Assembly: GCA_004352715.1 (NCBI GenBank)
Contig: SCFE01000002.1
Location: 4,644,954-4,708,953, forward strand
Origin: Hofstenia miamia
Lineage: Eukaryota; Xenacoelomorpha; Acoela
Length of the DNA stretch: 64,000 nucleotides
Direction: 5' to 3'
This document shows, piece after piece, positions 51,823 to 64,000 of the stretch (position 1 is its first letter; every line of letters begins with the position of its first letter). A program made the position numbers and the translations under genes. The notes under the pieces were generated by a model. It ran no database searches, was not told the DNA's origin, and was given only the letters and a program-made list of their open reading frames with translations.

Positions 51823-53972
51823 ATAATTAATTATATTGAATGTATAATTTAAGAAATTAGCCAAATTTTTGGGTTTATCGTTGAGCGAATAATTGCCTAT
51901 GAATCATTTTTGCTGGTGTACTCATTAGTAAAACATGCAATTCAAATATAGTTTCCTTACCAAAAATATTGTAAAGTCTTATAACATGAATATTTCTATA
52001 TACATTTGCTTCCAAAAATTCAAGAGAAAGTGCTTACATGAGACCAATAATATATGTACTTAATTTATGCGAACGAATCTATAGTAGTATTTAATTGAGC
52101 TTTTGCAAGAAATTGGATGTCACTTATATTATGCAATTTTAGTACTATTATGTAGTACTATTATGTACTATCTTTATCTCAATTATATATAGTTTGTAAT
52201 TAATTTCTTTTTTATAATAATGATTTGTAATGAGAAACTTTTTCTATTAGGCTTTTGGCAACCCAAAACCTACAAAAACACAAGATAGAAAATTTGTCTA
52301 AAATGTTTCATTTATTTAAATGATTTGAAATGGAGGTTGAATAAGAATCGTTTCAACAAATAGCTAAAAGCAATTGTTTTTATCCAATTCCAATTTAACT
52401 CATTTTCAGAAAATCGAGGTTTGATTAACTTCCATTATTTACCTTTGCACATACATTAAATATTCTCATTAACTGACACATTTGGTAATGCTCATTAGAA
52501 AACTGGATATTTAATATTATTTTAAACTCATTTAACAAAGTCATCTCATTTTCAACATTTTGTGTTTTAAATTAAAGTTGTCAAACACCAATTTCTTGCA
52601 ATGTGCATATAAATAGAACTAATAAATCAAAGCTCCAACACTTTCTATTCAATTCTGAAATATAATATATAATACGTTGTACAAGGGACACTTTAATATT
52701 TTCAGAATTCGTATTAAAACTTGATTAAGTTGTGAATCTTGCTTAAGAAGAATCATAATTTAAACAATTTTTTTTGTATGTTTCAAATTTGTTTCTACAC
52801 ATCCCATTTTTGATTGTATAACATTAACCTAATTTACACATGGGGTTTGATTCCGCCCTCCCATCTTTAAGCTTTTTTTAATTTTTAACTTTTTCCTGAT
52901 GTATTGAGCTTTTCTGAATTTAACATCCCTAGATTGAGAACTATTCTGACAACATTTGAAGCAGCTTTACCAACTCGTTCTATCACAATAGGAATTTTGT
53001 CCACAAGATTTTGATTATACTAAGTTGCTTTCATTACGTGAAACTACTGTTTTTGCTCCCCATTTCTGCATTTTATGCATGTTATTAATATAGGACCTGC
53101 CATGAATACACAAAGCAAACTTTGTCATCTCACAAGGCATCATAAAAACTAGCTTATAGAAAAAGTCTACAACTTCAAAAAGTTCTCAAATTTTTCGCTA
53201 CCTGTCATTTAAAATTTTGACTTCACTGAGAAATGTTGGCGTCACTACTTATGTAATGGTCTCATTTGTATAGGATGTATTGATTTAGCAATGTACGAAG
53301 TTTCCTTGCAACTTCTTCTGTAGAAATAAATTATTAGGGGAGGCCTGAGTGAGTTCAACAGACAAAATATCCTGTGCCAAATGGAGTTAACAATTAGTTT
53401 TCCGTATTTTTAAAGTACAAAATTGCAGTTAATTATTAAGGAAGTGATGTAAGCAGAAGTGCTTCCTTAACCAAACCCTATTTTTATATATATGCACATA
53501 CTAGGCTAGATTCTAGCAGTGATTTTCAAAAATTTATTTCTATATTATTCAGTGCATATTTAAAGACCATTAAAAATACTTAAGATTGAATTGAAAATAA
53601 TTCTGAGAAAGTTATAATGAAAACGTGTAGCTTCTAAGGGAAACGTCCAAGCACATGTCTTTTTATGAGAAGGAGCTTTCTACTAATGCATTCTGTAGTT
53701 TCATTTTAATTTTACAATGTGCATTTCTTTTCTCTTCAATTTATACAATATCATTGCAAGATGTTTAAATTTAAACAATTTATTCAAAGAGAGCACTAAT
53801 ATAACAAAGCAAACATGCCTTTGATTTGTGATTAAACCTGGTTACTCATAACAGAAAAGTGTATTAAGTTCCAATAATTTATATTTTTAGAACTTAATGT
53901 ACTCTAAAAATCAATAGGGAAGCAAATTTTATTTGTAAAAAGAAATCTAATATATATATACATATACATACA
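51823..53972. other. AT-rich DNA, nothing recognised
   Basis: A small 13-bp direct repeat of TAGTACTATTATG occurs at about 52140-52170. No gene was found up to the Tc1-like element, which inserted beside a TATATACATA-rich stretch. Confidence 0.5.
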
Positions 53973-53974
53973 TA

Positions 53975-55325
53975 CACAGTAATGGCCAAAAGAATGGAAA
54001 CACGTTCCAAATTTAGAATTTTTTGTATTTTACACTAAAAAACGCAATGTAGAAACAATATAATAACATAATGTAGAAACAATATGATAACACCGTGTAG
54101 AAAGTAAAGAGTTAATTCAGAAAAACTCAATAATATTTTGTATGTTCGCCATTATTGGCCAAACACGCAGCGATTTGAAAATGACTCGACCAGCTTTCTA
54201 CAATCATCATCAGTAATCTCTGTGCACCATACCACTTTAATTTGCGCCTTCAGATGGTCGAGTGATGTGCATTGGCGCTTCCTCAGACAGTTTTTGATGT
54301 GATGGCAGCAATTTTCTATAACGTTGAAGTCTGGGGAATTTCCCGGCCAGTTCTCAAGCAGCCGAAAGTCCTGTTATGCAATCCACTGTTTCACAACTTT
54401 GGCGTTGTAGTACAGATGTTCCGCAAAGCTGCATAAACATGGGAACTTTCTCCTGAATTATTTTGAGGTAGGCCTTGGCTGTAACTGTCTCGTTGTGAGG
54501 AAAAAGATGCAGACCAGCACGCCCATTCGCAGTTATAGCACTCCAAATAATCACGGAAGGTGCTGAGCGGACAGTTTGTAGCATGTAACGTATGTTGAAT
54601 CTTTGGTTTTTTGGTAATCGAACGTGTGGCTGGTATGATGTAAACTGGTAAATCTTGGATTCGTCACAAAACATTTCTTGATGCCACATCTCAGGGGTGT
54701 AGTGTTTGTATTGCCTGCAGAAGCGCAACCGGACTCGAATGTTATTTGAAGACAATTGGGGTTTGGTTGCCGGTTTGCACTATGGAAGGTCAAAGGTAGT
54801 ATTCAATCGACGCCTAATGGTGCGTGCTGATACATTTTGCAATACCGCACCTAGATTTGCTTTGACTTCGGAAAATGAAGAGAATGGTTGATTGAGGACG
54901 TAACGGTGAATGAGGCGGTCAGTCTAAGGGGTTGTCACTTTTGGTCTTCCAGACCGCTTGCGAAAGGAAAAATTTTGCAGTTGCTGATAGCAAGTAACAC
55001 TTCTGGATACCGAAGATACTGACACGCCCATTCTAACAGCTATAGCGTGATAATTGTACTCCTCCTCATACAAGATATGAATTTGAGCACGCTTTGTTGG
55101 TGAAATTTCACTACCAAGGACTATATTTCAAACTATAATGATAGTGTTTTTTCAGTGAAAATGTATTGTGTGTAAATCTAAAGTTGTGTTAATTTGATTG
55201 TCTAAATGAATCTGTTGTAAATTCTAAGAAAAAATGGGAATTCCAAGAATTTTACCAAGTTTCCAGGAAATTGCATAAAACACGCTTTAGACAGGTTGCT
55301 GTTCCCAAACTTTTGGCAAGTGCTG
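53975..55325 (-). mobile_element. Tc1-like DNA transposon, near full length, inactive
   Basis: The left end (cacagtaatggccaaaag, then aatggaaaca) and the right end read on the minus strand (cagcacttgccaaaagtttg) are inverted copies of the GGCCAAAAG-type Tc1 terminus. Each is bordered by TA (53973-53974 and 55326-55327), the insertion target of Tc1/mariner elements. The 1,351-bp length is usual for an autonomous copy. A single broken transposase lies between the ends on the minus strand. A 24-bp direct repeat (starts 54049, 54073, 54097) sits in the left non-coding part. TIRs have diverged from each other, so the insertion is old. Confidence 0.85.
54152..55124 (-). pseudogene. Tc1-like transposase, degenerate
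   Basis: Reading the minus strand, the frame begins where an ATG would be expected but has ATA (55122-55124). An N-terminal helix-turn-helix follows (RAQIHILYEEEYNYHAIAVR, MGVSVSSVSRSV), then the GRPK linker, then VSARTIRRRL for the second DNA-binding subdomain. The catalytic core carries FCDESK (Asp codon 54663-54665) and SVIIWSAITANGRAGLHLF. Near 54405-54412 a small deletion with frameshift removes the QQD block, the second catalytic Asp. The third block NSPDFNVIEN is kept, and the frame closes at TAA 54152-54154. In-frame stops lie at 54924-54926, 54780-54782 and 54374-54376. About 324 codons remain, against roughly 340 in intact relatives. It cannot be active. Confidence 0.85.
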
Positions 55326-55327
55326 TA

Positions 55328-58300
55328 CATTTGCAAAAAATATATATAAATACAGATTTTTGACAAATTTTTTTTAAGGAAATGAACAAATTTTTATAAC
55401 ATATATCATAGATAAAACGTAGTCACCTTTTCTTGCAAATGATTTTTGACAACATTAAGCCTGACCTAGGCGGAAATCTTAAAATTGTAGTTAATATAAA
55501 CAATCTTAATGAGCTTGCAAGTTTTTCCGGTCTTAAAGTGAATTTAACGAAAGAACGTTAATTGAGTTGCTGTCAATCAATGTAAAATCTGGCTTAACAT
55601 TAAATTGCTTAACCATTTTGTATATATACTATAGTTTCAACATCCTTCGTTTTGATGCCTTCCTATTTCATTTCAATTGCATTAATTTTGGAATGTTAAC
55701 TGTTTGATTCTTGAAAGAACACAAATTGATAATAAATCAAACACAACTTAACTACAAAAATAATAACCAACATAAATTGTGACTGAATTTCGTAAAGAAG
55801 ACCACGTTATTAAACTCATGTTAATCAAGGGCAACTATAATATATTGGCCAAATTTCAAAGATGTCTATGGGGCAAAAAACTAGCGCCCTAATGTGTTTT
55901 GCGAAAGAATCTACTTGAACTATGGAAATCTAAAAATTTTTTAATCTTCGTTGTCAAATTCCCACAATACATATATTTGGACAGCTATTCCACGGTTAAT
56001 TTCTTTCGAAAATTTATTCTATAATTTTAAAGCATGAAATATTAACAATAGCGCGCAAAAGAAGCTCTTCCACTGAAATTTTAAGAGAATGTGCGAAAGA
56101 GGTCAAGAATTTTTATGACCATTGATAAGTATGTCTATGTCAATTTATTTTATTAGAATAGTGCTCTAATGTAGATGCAGATAAAAATGGCATTATATCT
56201 TCAGTAAAAAAGAAAATTTCATGAAATGTACTTAAAAACATGTAAATTTTTTTGACAATTTGAAGGAAATCTGATTATAGATTATTTTAACTAGTTAAGT
56301 GTAACATACAATATATGGAAATACAACATAGACATATTTAGGTGTACATACATCAATATGCACAGTACAATTTTTTTTCACACAATTTCCCTGTAACAAA
56401 TGGCAATTCACTTAAAATTTATTAACGAAAATTTATTTAAAATCTACCTGGATTCTTTAGAAATTCATCAAAACTTTGCACAAATATGGTTGGGTCAATT
56501 GGCGGATTTTTCCATTTATCTCCATTGTTAATATCCATTTAAGTGAAAATACAGTATTCACTGATTTTCTTTAATTTCTGATGAGAAGTATAGAGCGACA
56601 CTTGGCGGCGAATTCACTCCTCCCTTCTCGAACAATTCCGGGAAAGGAACACCCAATTAAATTCGGGCTTATGAGAACAGGAGGGGAAACCAGCGTTGAC
56701 ATAGGCTAATTTGATTATATGTATATAGTTTGAGGCCTCTTATATTTAGGAAGGTTTATTGCCTTCATTGTGTGCAAATTTTTAACAATATTGTATAAAT
56801 GATGCCCTTTTGTTAGAGTCCACATGGGAAATATACGTTAAATCTCTGAAACAAACATTAATCCGCAACTAATTTTAATGTTGATTCGATTTTTTTAAAT
56901 GTTCTTTTCAGAAAACCCTTCCAGTTAACAAATAATTATTTCCTTGCATTCAATTTACTGCAGATGCGAATGTCAAATAGAACAATGGATTTAATGAACT
57001 ACAGTGTAGTTTTCTTCTGAACGGCTAAATTTATTCGAATTCAAACTGGTAATTGATGTTCACATTTATTTTTCAAATATATTACATTGATCATAATAAT
57101 CAAAATAACCAAAATTGAAGTATTTGGTCTATAATTTTAGAAAACCAGAAATCGATAGATGACCCATTTCTAGATTGAAACTGCACATTTAAGGTTAGGT
57201 TCTTAAGAACTTCAACATTTCTACTTGGGATTCAATAGATAGCAGAAATATTTTCAAAGAATTTTCCCTGACTACATCAAAGTCAGAGCAGATTACGATT
57301 GTGTATTCTAACTGATTTTCTAAATTAATGAGAAGACAGACATAGTCTTGCATACTGAAGTGTGCCTACGGTGTAGTTTGGTATTTCCCCCGCAATCTTC
57401 CTCAGTGACTTTGCATTTATAACTAGGAAATTTGAATAGGAGACATGTAGGTCTATCATTATTAGTATTGAGAAACGCCATTAGTTATTATTAGGCGAAT
57501 GCATTTACAGAAATTTTATTCAAAAATCATATTTATTAGTTAAGCTCCTGAAAAATCTAAGTGAAAAATGTTTTTGTGATATGTTAATGGACAAATTTGT
57601 GGTAAACATAAACTAGTGCTGCCAGTGTTTCATCGCTTTTCAGGTTTTGTACTGTCATTGAACAAGCTTTACAACTCCTTCAGAATGTTATTGAATATTA
57701 AATTCTTTGGTTCTGTATTTAATATAATCTGGATGGGCTGGATTAGGCTAGGCTATTGCATCAATCTCGGCTGATTGGCAATCTTGACATCAGCACTCGA
57801 AGCAACCGCCGTTCATATCTTCATTTCTGTAGGGCAGGCCTATGGGGATAGAAAAAAGATCCCATGCAGACAGTGGTTTTCTTAAATTTTCTTAATTCCA
57901 AACAACAAATATCTCTATTGAATCAAAGGATCTCAATTCGTTTGTCTGGATAGCGTTGTATATATCTAGTAAAAATTCACATCAAATATTTTAAATATAA
58001 ATACACTACAAACAAATTTCCTTGGAAATGCTTCAATTGAAATCGCGATTCAATGCATCTTGCTTTATATACCTATTCTTTGGGGACACTCTAACAGTAG
58101 CACAATTATCATCCTATTTATTACGAGGAAACACTTCACAGAAATATTAACCATTCCATTCCAATATATTATCTTCGAGTAAATGACAAGAATCACTAAG
58201 CGTACAATAAACATTAACTCCAATAATTTGTTTTGAAAAACTCTGTTTAGAAAAATTAATATAATGTGGAATTGATATTAAAATTGCTTTTTAATCACAC

Positions 58301-59023
58301 TAGTTGACATTCAATTATACATCTAAATTTAAATTTACTCATGGCTTAGATGTAATTCTGAATTTATCAAGTAATTTCAGGATATTCTTTTTCAGTATCC
58401 ATGGATTTTGAAGGACATTAGTAGAAAAGTTTATCCTAGATTTTGTTTTTATTCTAATTTTTGCAATTCATTAAAACACCACTTAGGATTCAATAAAATC
58501 AGTATAATATATACTAGAATATTTGTTAGTTAAGTAAAATTCTGCTTGAATTAACTCAACATAATTTTGCATTACTTAGAATATTTAATAGATATTTTTC
58601 GCCTTCTTAAATAATTATATCCTTGTAAAAAAATTTTTTACCATTGGTGAAAACCTTTGAAACCGCATCAAATATAATTTTTTTATTATTCTTAAACAAA
58701 CACAATAATCTAAATCAGATTCTACTTTTAACTCTTTAGACGTTTTTCAATTTGCATATTTAGAGGAAGTACACTTCTTTTACCCATAATTTTGTGCTTT
58801 GAGTGGATTTCAGTGAATTTCTATAAGATTATGAATGCAAAAATAACATTTGTATAAATACTTTAAAATTTGAAATAAAAGGTGAAAAAAATCTGACTAG
58901 TTTTCACATTTTGTTGTAGCCTATGGAACGTTGATTTCTCATTAACGTTGACTATAAAAATTTTCATCAAACATAAACGGAAGAGTAAATGAAACATGAA
59001 AAGATCTATTATCTTAACAAACC
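55328..59023. other. AT-rich DNA, no recognised gene
   Basis: A short plus-strand frame at 56581-56709 (ATG to TAA, 42 codons) is clearly more GC-rich than its surroundings and reads MRSIERHLAANSLLPSRTIP at its start. No family is recognised and no splice context was established. A patch at 57600-57850 is also slightly GC-richer, without a readable motif. Confidence 0.45.
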
Positions 59024-59079
59024 ATAAAATTGATTATAGATCTGAAGAAAAATAAAATTGATCATAGATCTGAAGAAAA
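59024..59079 (+). repeat. 28-bp tandem repeat, two copies
   Basis: The unit ataaaattgattatagatc plus tgaagaaaa is repeated once at a period of 28, with one difference (gattatag versus gatcatag). Confidence 0.85.
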
Positions 59080-60163
59080 GCCTATAAAATTTCAGTTTAA
59101 GAAGAATTTCTATGTTAAAATGATGGACAAAATTATCGATTCGAAAGTTGAATCTTTAAAAAACATTTGACTTACTTCGATTCGTTGTTTTCGATTATCA
59201 ACAAGTGCGGAAAGATTCAATCTGGAAAAGGGGATTAGTCACACAACAATTGCTGTTGTATTAAATTATGATTAATACTAATCACCTCGACTGTGAAAAT
59301 TGTGTTGGTCTGTTTTTGTCCAAGAGTGTAAAATTTCCGAAAACCATGTCCATTGTCTAATCTAGCATGGAGAGATAATCAAATTGTTCAGCGTGGACCT
59401 GAACAGTGTTGTATGGTAAATTAAAGAATTTCTTTAGAGACCAATTGATCCTTTGAATTTTACTTTACAATTTAATCATGCGTGATTTCTAGAGATTTAA
59501 ATCTTATTTCTTGTCATGCATTACATTAATCAAAATTTAGTTTTGAATGTATAAATGCTTTTTAGGTCAATATGCAACAGAGAAACAATATTTAGTGTTG
59601 ATAGTCTCTAAGACAAAACATTGCCTTTTTTCTAAAGCAGTGTCGCATTTTTTACAGAACAGAAAATTCATGAATAACAGTTTAATTTTCCAAGTGAATG
59701 GATACATCCAAACATGTCATGCCGGTTGGTATTAAACATATTGGTCTGATTCATTATTTGACAGTAATTTGTAAGAAAAACTTTTTATAAATATGAAGTG
59801 CACATTTAAACATAGGTTTTGAAACTTAATAAAATGTTTTCAGTGGAATACATGTTTTATGCGTCAATTTGGTGTTATTTGTTTATTATCAATGAGTATA
59901 TACTCTGTTTACACAAGCAAATATATTTCTAATTATCTCAAGACATGCTGCTAACACAAGATGAATTTCATTTGAAAAGTTTATATAAAATTGCAAATAG
60001 AGAATTACAGAATAATTAGCAAATACAAATAATTGATAGACACAATGAGATTAAAGCGAGTTATAATGCCTATCTACAACCAGGACACACTCAAGATCTT
60101 GTGATGGTAAGGACAGTAATTTATTAATCTAAGATATTCTAAGTTTTTTTACAACCTATATTA

Positions 60164-60222
60164 GTTTCTTCTAAAAAAATTTTCAAATGCTTATAACTCA
60201 CTAACTAATAAAGATATCCAAA
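60164..60222 (+). repeat. Short dispersed repeat shared with 16441-16500
   Basis: Contains tagtttcttc, aaatgcttataactca and aaagatatccaaaa in the same order as the 16.4 kb copy. It is followed by GC-richer sequence (gagggaggagtgatccctcg) not shared with that copy. Probably the remnant of an old element. Confidence 0.5.
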
Positions 60223-60414
60223 ATACAAAAACGCAATAAGAGGGAGGAGTGATCCCTCGTTCACTTACAGTTTAAAGAACCTACCTGTGCACAAACTCTT
60301 GCAGGCGCGTTTTTGGACAAAGTGTTCGCTCCTAGTACCATAAAAACTGACTTGAGCAAAATAGTTGAGATTAGTTGCTGCTACCATGGGCTTTCGATCA
60401 AACGTGGAAATGGG

Positions 60415-60720
60415 TCAAACAATTTCAGACTCAACCCGAACCCGGGTTTTAATAAAGGTCTTTCTCATTATTTTGTATCATATTTTATATAAATATGAAA
60501 AATGCAATTGAAATAAGGTTAACGTAGGATCTGATCATTTAAACTAAAATAGATGGGTTCAACTTCAATGAATGTACATCCTGAATCTTGAGTCTTGGTC
60601 AGACTCACAGAGAATGTTTATTGATCCGACGAGTCGAATTATTGATCTAATCCAACCCGACCCAAGTAATTGTTGACCCAACCTGGCTCGACCCATGGGT
60701 CAACCCGTTTCCAGGTTTGT
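60415..60720. repeat. Cluster of AACCCG/GACCC words
   Basis: Two sub-clusters at about 60418-60455 and 60595-60715 reiterate CAACCCGA, AACCCGGG, CCAACCCGACCC, TTGACCCAACC, CTCGACCCATGGGTC and CAACCCG. The words vary by one or two bases and spacing is irregular, so this is not a clean tandem array. No gene is present. Confidence 0.6.
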
Positions 60721-61289
60721 TGAGGCCGATAATAGAGTAGTTTTCTATGTGATTGAATTTGTTTTCAGACGTGAAATGTTTCACGGGAGGTGAGAGGGTT
60801 TGCGCCAACATGCTCTATATCCAGCCGTTGGAGTATAAAGCAATTGCATATGGAGCAAACCCCAATATAATTTTGCAATATTTTTTGCTGTTAATAGTCT
60901 CTTCGTGAATACTTTTGAAATAAAATTTCGAATTTGACTGGCCACTTTTTCATTAGGCCTTTCCTGCTGACTATTTTACAATACAATAATTTATTTACAT
61001 TATTGAATAACAGAAAATGTAAATTTAAACAGAATTAATTTTGTGACTTAAAAATAATGACTATTAAAATGTTAAAGCATAAAAAAAGACGCAAACACTC
61101 GTTTGTAAAACAAAATGATAACTTTTGATTTTGACTTCTTTTACACTTCACAATCACTTACTACTGCCATAGTGAGTTTTCAAATTTTTGTTTAGATTAA
61201 AATTACTAATTTGGTGGCAATTAACGAAATTCTTTGGCTGTAAATTATTGTATAAATTAATTTTCGTATTTGCTTTTATATCTTTTCAA

Positions 61290-61960
61290 GAATGGATGTC
61301 AATCCTCAGAAGTGATGCAGGGTCATTCCTCTTTCAGAGCGCAAGAGAATGACACATGCATAGAGTACCGTGGGGCTCATTATTTGGAATTGATGCCCAA
61401 CCTTTTTAACCTGACACAGCATCGTGCCGTGCTTCAAACAATCACGGTGTCCTGGAGCCACATGGAAATTTGCCAGATATCACTTCAATTAAATTCTTGT
61501 GCTTTACAACAAAGACGAAATTTATTCATGATGAAGAATTTATCAAGAATCTGTGTGAAAACGTGACTTTGTTTGGATGCAGCAGAAAATACACGCATCT
61601 GAAAGCAAAAACGTCCTGAAAACTGTAGTTTTTGCAAAACTCCTTAGTTTTTCCTCGTACAAATCTGTGATGTTCGGTAAAATATTCTGCAGTTTCTTTT
61701 TATGCCCGATGACTGATGCACTACCGAATTGTGAACAGAAATCTCAGTTCTTTCTGTGATCTTTTCAGCTACGTCTCATCCAGGGAACATGGGATTTTTC
61801 AAAGTCAATCTATGTTTTTCATGTCCCGAACTTTTATTTTGAGCTATCCACTACATTCCAAAACTTTAAAGTTTGTGTAGAAGGCAGTCTTTGACATGCC
61901 TGATGCTGTACATAAACACCTAGAATGATGGATGACGTTTGTTTCTGCATGACTAAATTA
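61290..61960 (-). other. Unclassified higher-complexity segment, decayed coding sequence possible
   Basis: This stretch is less AT-rich than its surroundings. It gives long but interrupted minus-strand frames, for example NFVFVVKHKNLIEVISGKF, then EARHDAVSG, then NEPHGTLCMCHSLALKEE, each broken by stops, with a further frame around 61590-61760. The plus strand also carries a 98-codon frame (61270-61566) in the same DNA. I recognise no protein family. A decayed mobile element or retrocopy is the most likely reading. Confidence 0.35.
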
Positions 61961-64000
61961 AACACGAGTAAAACTGGTATTTTGGAGTTTTTTGTGAACA
62001 TGCAAATTTAATTGCCATCATTGATTACGTTGTTATATGCTTTACAAATCCTAATGTGATCATTTTTCTATCAGGGCAACACAACAAAAGATATTAACGA
62101 AAAGCACACTCCCCAACAGTCTCATTTATTGCGTAAAGGTATACACGCATATATTTTCAAATGCGATTCTTGCATGTTCTAATTTATTCATTTAACATAT
62201 CTTTTTACTTATTTCCTGATAACATAATGAATAGCGGCAAAAATATTCCCAAAGTAATTGTCGCTAAAAACAGACTTTCAAATAATGCACTAAACTATTA
62301 CAAGGCTGAATTTACTAATGTTAATTTCTATCAAGTGAAAAATAGAATGCATCGAGTGTCATGCTTGTCATGCTTAGATAATATGACAACAACATATCTT
62401 TACCCAACACGCATTTATAATCTGTTAACATTAGAAAATCTCAACTGCATGCCTATTTATATAAGGCAGTAGTGGTTTAGTCGATGAATGAGTGCTCTAA
62501 CCAATTTTTATGGCAATTAATACTTTGAAAATTATGCTTTGATACTTAAGAGACATTATTTAATCGGGTGCTAAAGTTGGTTAATTCAGCTAAAAAAAAA
62601 TTTTATGTAATTTAATTGTGATGTTTTTTCTGAGTGCACTATTCTCGATTTTATTAATACTACTAAAGTTTCTTTAAAAAATATTTCCATCCCCAATAAA
62701 TAAAAGTTTGCAATCAATGAATGACAATTAGATGAATAAATTTAATTGTCTGCTTAGGCTGCGATCATACTCAGATGCTAAAAAATGAATGTGCATGATT
62801 GGATTATAAAGAGATTTTAACTTCAGCAAAAATGGAAGCAACTTCTTGGTTTTTTAGGCTTGTACACATATTTCTTAAAATATGTTGTTTGTAATATAAT
62901 ACAATGAATTGCAAACCGTTTGAAAATGAAGAATGTAGGGGGAGGAAAATTTTCTGTGCATGTTAGTGCATTTGAAATTACTCTGAACAACTCATGCAAA
63001 CATATGCAATGTAAGTGTAATCGTCTATATGCAAGCTTGTATCGGATAGGACGTAATATGCAATTTGAAATATTGGAAATCGGATAGCTCTTAATTAAAC
63101 AGAAGTATTAGATAACAACTATGCGTTATTAGATCCAGTTAGTAAGATTAAGCCATAGGCGATTGGATTCTAATAAGCAAACTCCATTTTGCAAATGACT
63201 TGAGGTATTTTTAGACGTTGCACACATCTAATTAAGTTGATAATAACAAATTGTTAAAATTCATTTATTAACTTAGCACTTAAAGTCCATTTGTAAGCTG
63301 TTAAGCTTCTGAAATATTACATTAACCTTGCTCATTGAACTTAAATTTTAAATTACTGACATATATATATATATATATATATACATATAAATGTATACAA
63401 TAAAGGGATTTTTTGCTGATGATCTTCTCAAATGCCAGTATAACAGACATTACACTAAAATAGTGTAGTTGCATATTTAAAATTTTTTCTGCACAACGAA
63501 TAGAAGTGACTTTCAGTGGATATTTTGAAAGGAAATCTTTATAATTCAATATGAAATGGAAAATTGCCGAAGCTTTCTGATTTAAGGTAAATGATCGAAT
63601 TGTTAACGTCTCTTGAACGAAATCAGAGAATCATCATCGTTTTCGTCAAATGTACATGTACGTATGCTCGTATAACTATAATTCTCCTTGATTTTTGAAC
63701 TAAAAATGTTAAACCTTCCCCTGAAAAATTACCTTTCTGTTTAACTTAAGAGAGAATAAGCTTTGAAAACGGTCAAGATTCACAGCTACACAAGTTCAAT
63801 TGTTGAGATTCATAATTACATCATTATAAAAAATTACTGAAGTTAAGTCTTTTATAATAAACTAATATAAACATATTGCATGCTCTATAAATATGAAGTT
63901 GATGATATGGTACTTCTTTTTTACTTTGTAGAATTTTCTTGTTGATATTTATAAAAATAATTTATTTGTTGATTTTATATTGCTTAGTTCCATGTAGGAT
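61961..64000. other. AT-rich DNA with a (TA)n tract, no recognised gene
   Basis: A (TA)n microsatellite lies at 63360-63385 and seeds the IYIYIY part of a minus-strand frame. The 103-codon plus-strand frame at 62161-62472 has no recognised motif and no exon support. Confidence 0.5.

Noticed and set aside
62468-62505. tRNA-like stretch: minus strand contains ggttagagcactc, like a tRNA D-arm/A box
   Set aside because: No B box (GGTTCGAATCC-like), no acceptor stem and no cloverleaf can be drawn. Probably coincidence or a far-decayed SINE head.
1-64000. CRISPR arrays, rRNA genes, prokaryotic operons or phage modules
   Set aside because: No regularly spaced repeats with unique spacers, no rRNA-like conserved blocks and no dense gene packing. 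The window is eukaryotic.

Overview
This window is an AT-rich stretch of a eukaryotic genome, most likely an invertebrate animal. The grounds are long (TA)n microsatellites, decayed Tc1/mariner and non-LTR retrotransposon copies, one spliced-looking immunoglobulin-like exon with symmetric phase-1 borders, and no operon-like packing or long open frames. The species cannot be named from the sequence. The transposase types are widespread in arthropods, including crustaceans, and in other animals, so they do not settle it.

Layout. 0-7.9 kb: unique AT-rich DNA with one GC-rich island at 2.16-2.22 kb. 7.95-9.95 kb: an exact 998-bp direct tandem duplication beside a (TA)n tract. 13.4-13.8 kb: microsatellite and assembly gap. 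15.1-18.4 kb: a dense transposon graveyard holding a dispersed hairpin repeat, a 719-bp internally deleted mariner-like element with TIRs and TA duplications, a broken Tc1-like transposase and a broken LINE endonuclease. 20.3-20.6 kb: a cluster of CATGGGA words. 24.4-24.6 kb: the only convincing host exon candidate, on the minus strand. 30.6-30.8 kb: a tentative P-element-like transposase C-terminus. 32.2-34.0 kb: a second exact tandem duplication of 924 bp whose junction carries a single N. 36.2-36.3 kb: two adjacent hairpins. 37.1-37.4 kb: TCCCAT-word cluster. 43.4-44.65 kb: a palindrome-rich element with 13-bp terminal inverted repeats, related to the 15.1-15.4 kb repeat. 53.98-55.33 kb: a nearly full-length but dead Tc1-like transposon on the minus strand. 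60.4-60.7 kb: AACCCG-word cluster. 61.3-61.96 kb: an unclassified higher-complexity segment.

Five N gaps (13576-13752, 18411-18602, 24774-25031, 29626-29843, 51510-51784) all lie inside (TA)n runs, and single Ns occur at 33108 and 41052. No intact protein-coding gene, tRNA, rRNA or CRISPR array was found. The window is best read as intergenic or large-intron DNA shaped by old DNA transposons and simple repeats. The least explained structures are the hairpin-centred element family and the islands of reiterated GC-rich words.
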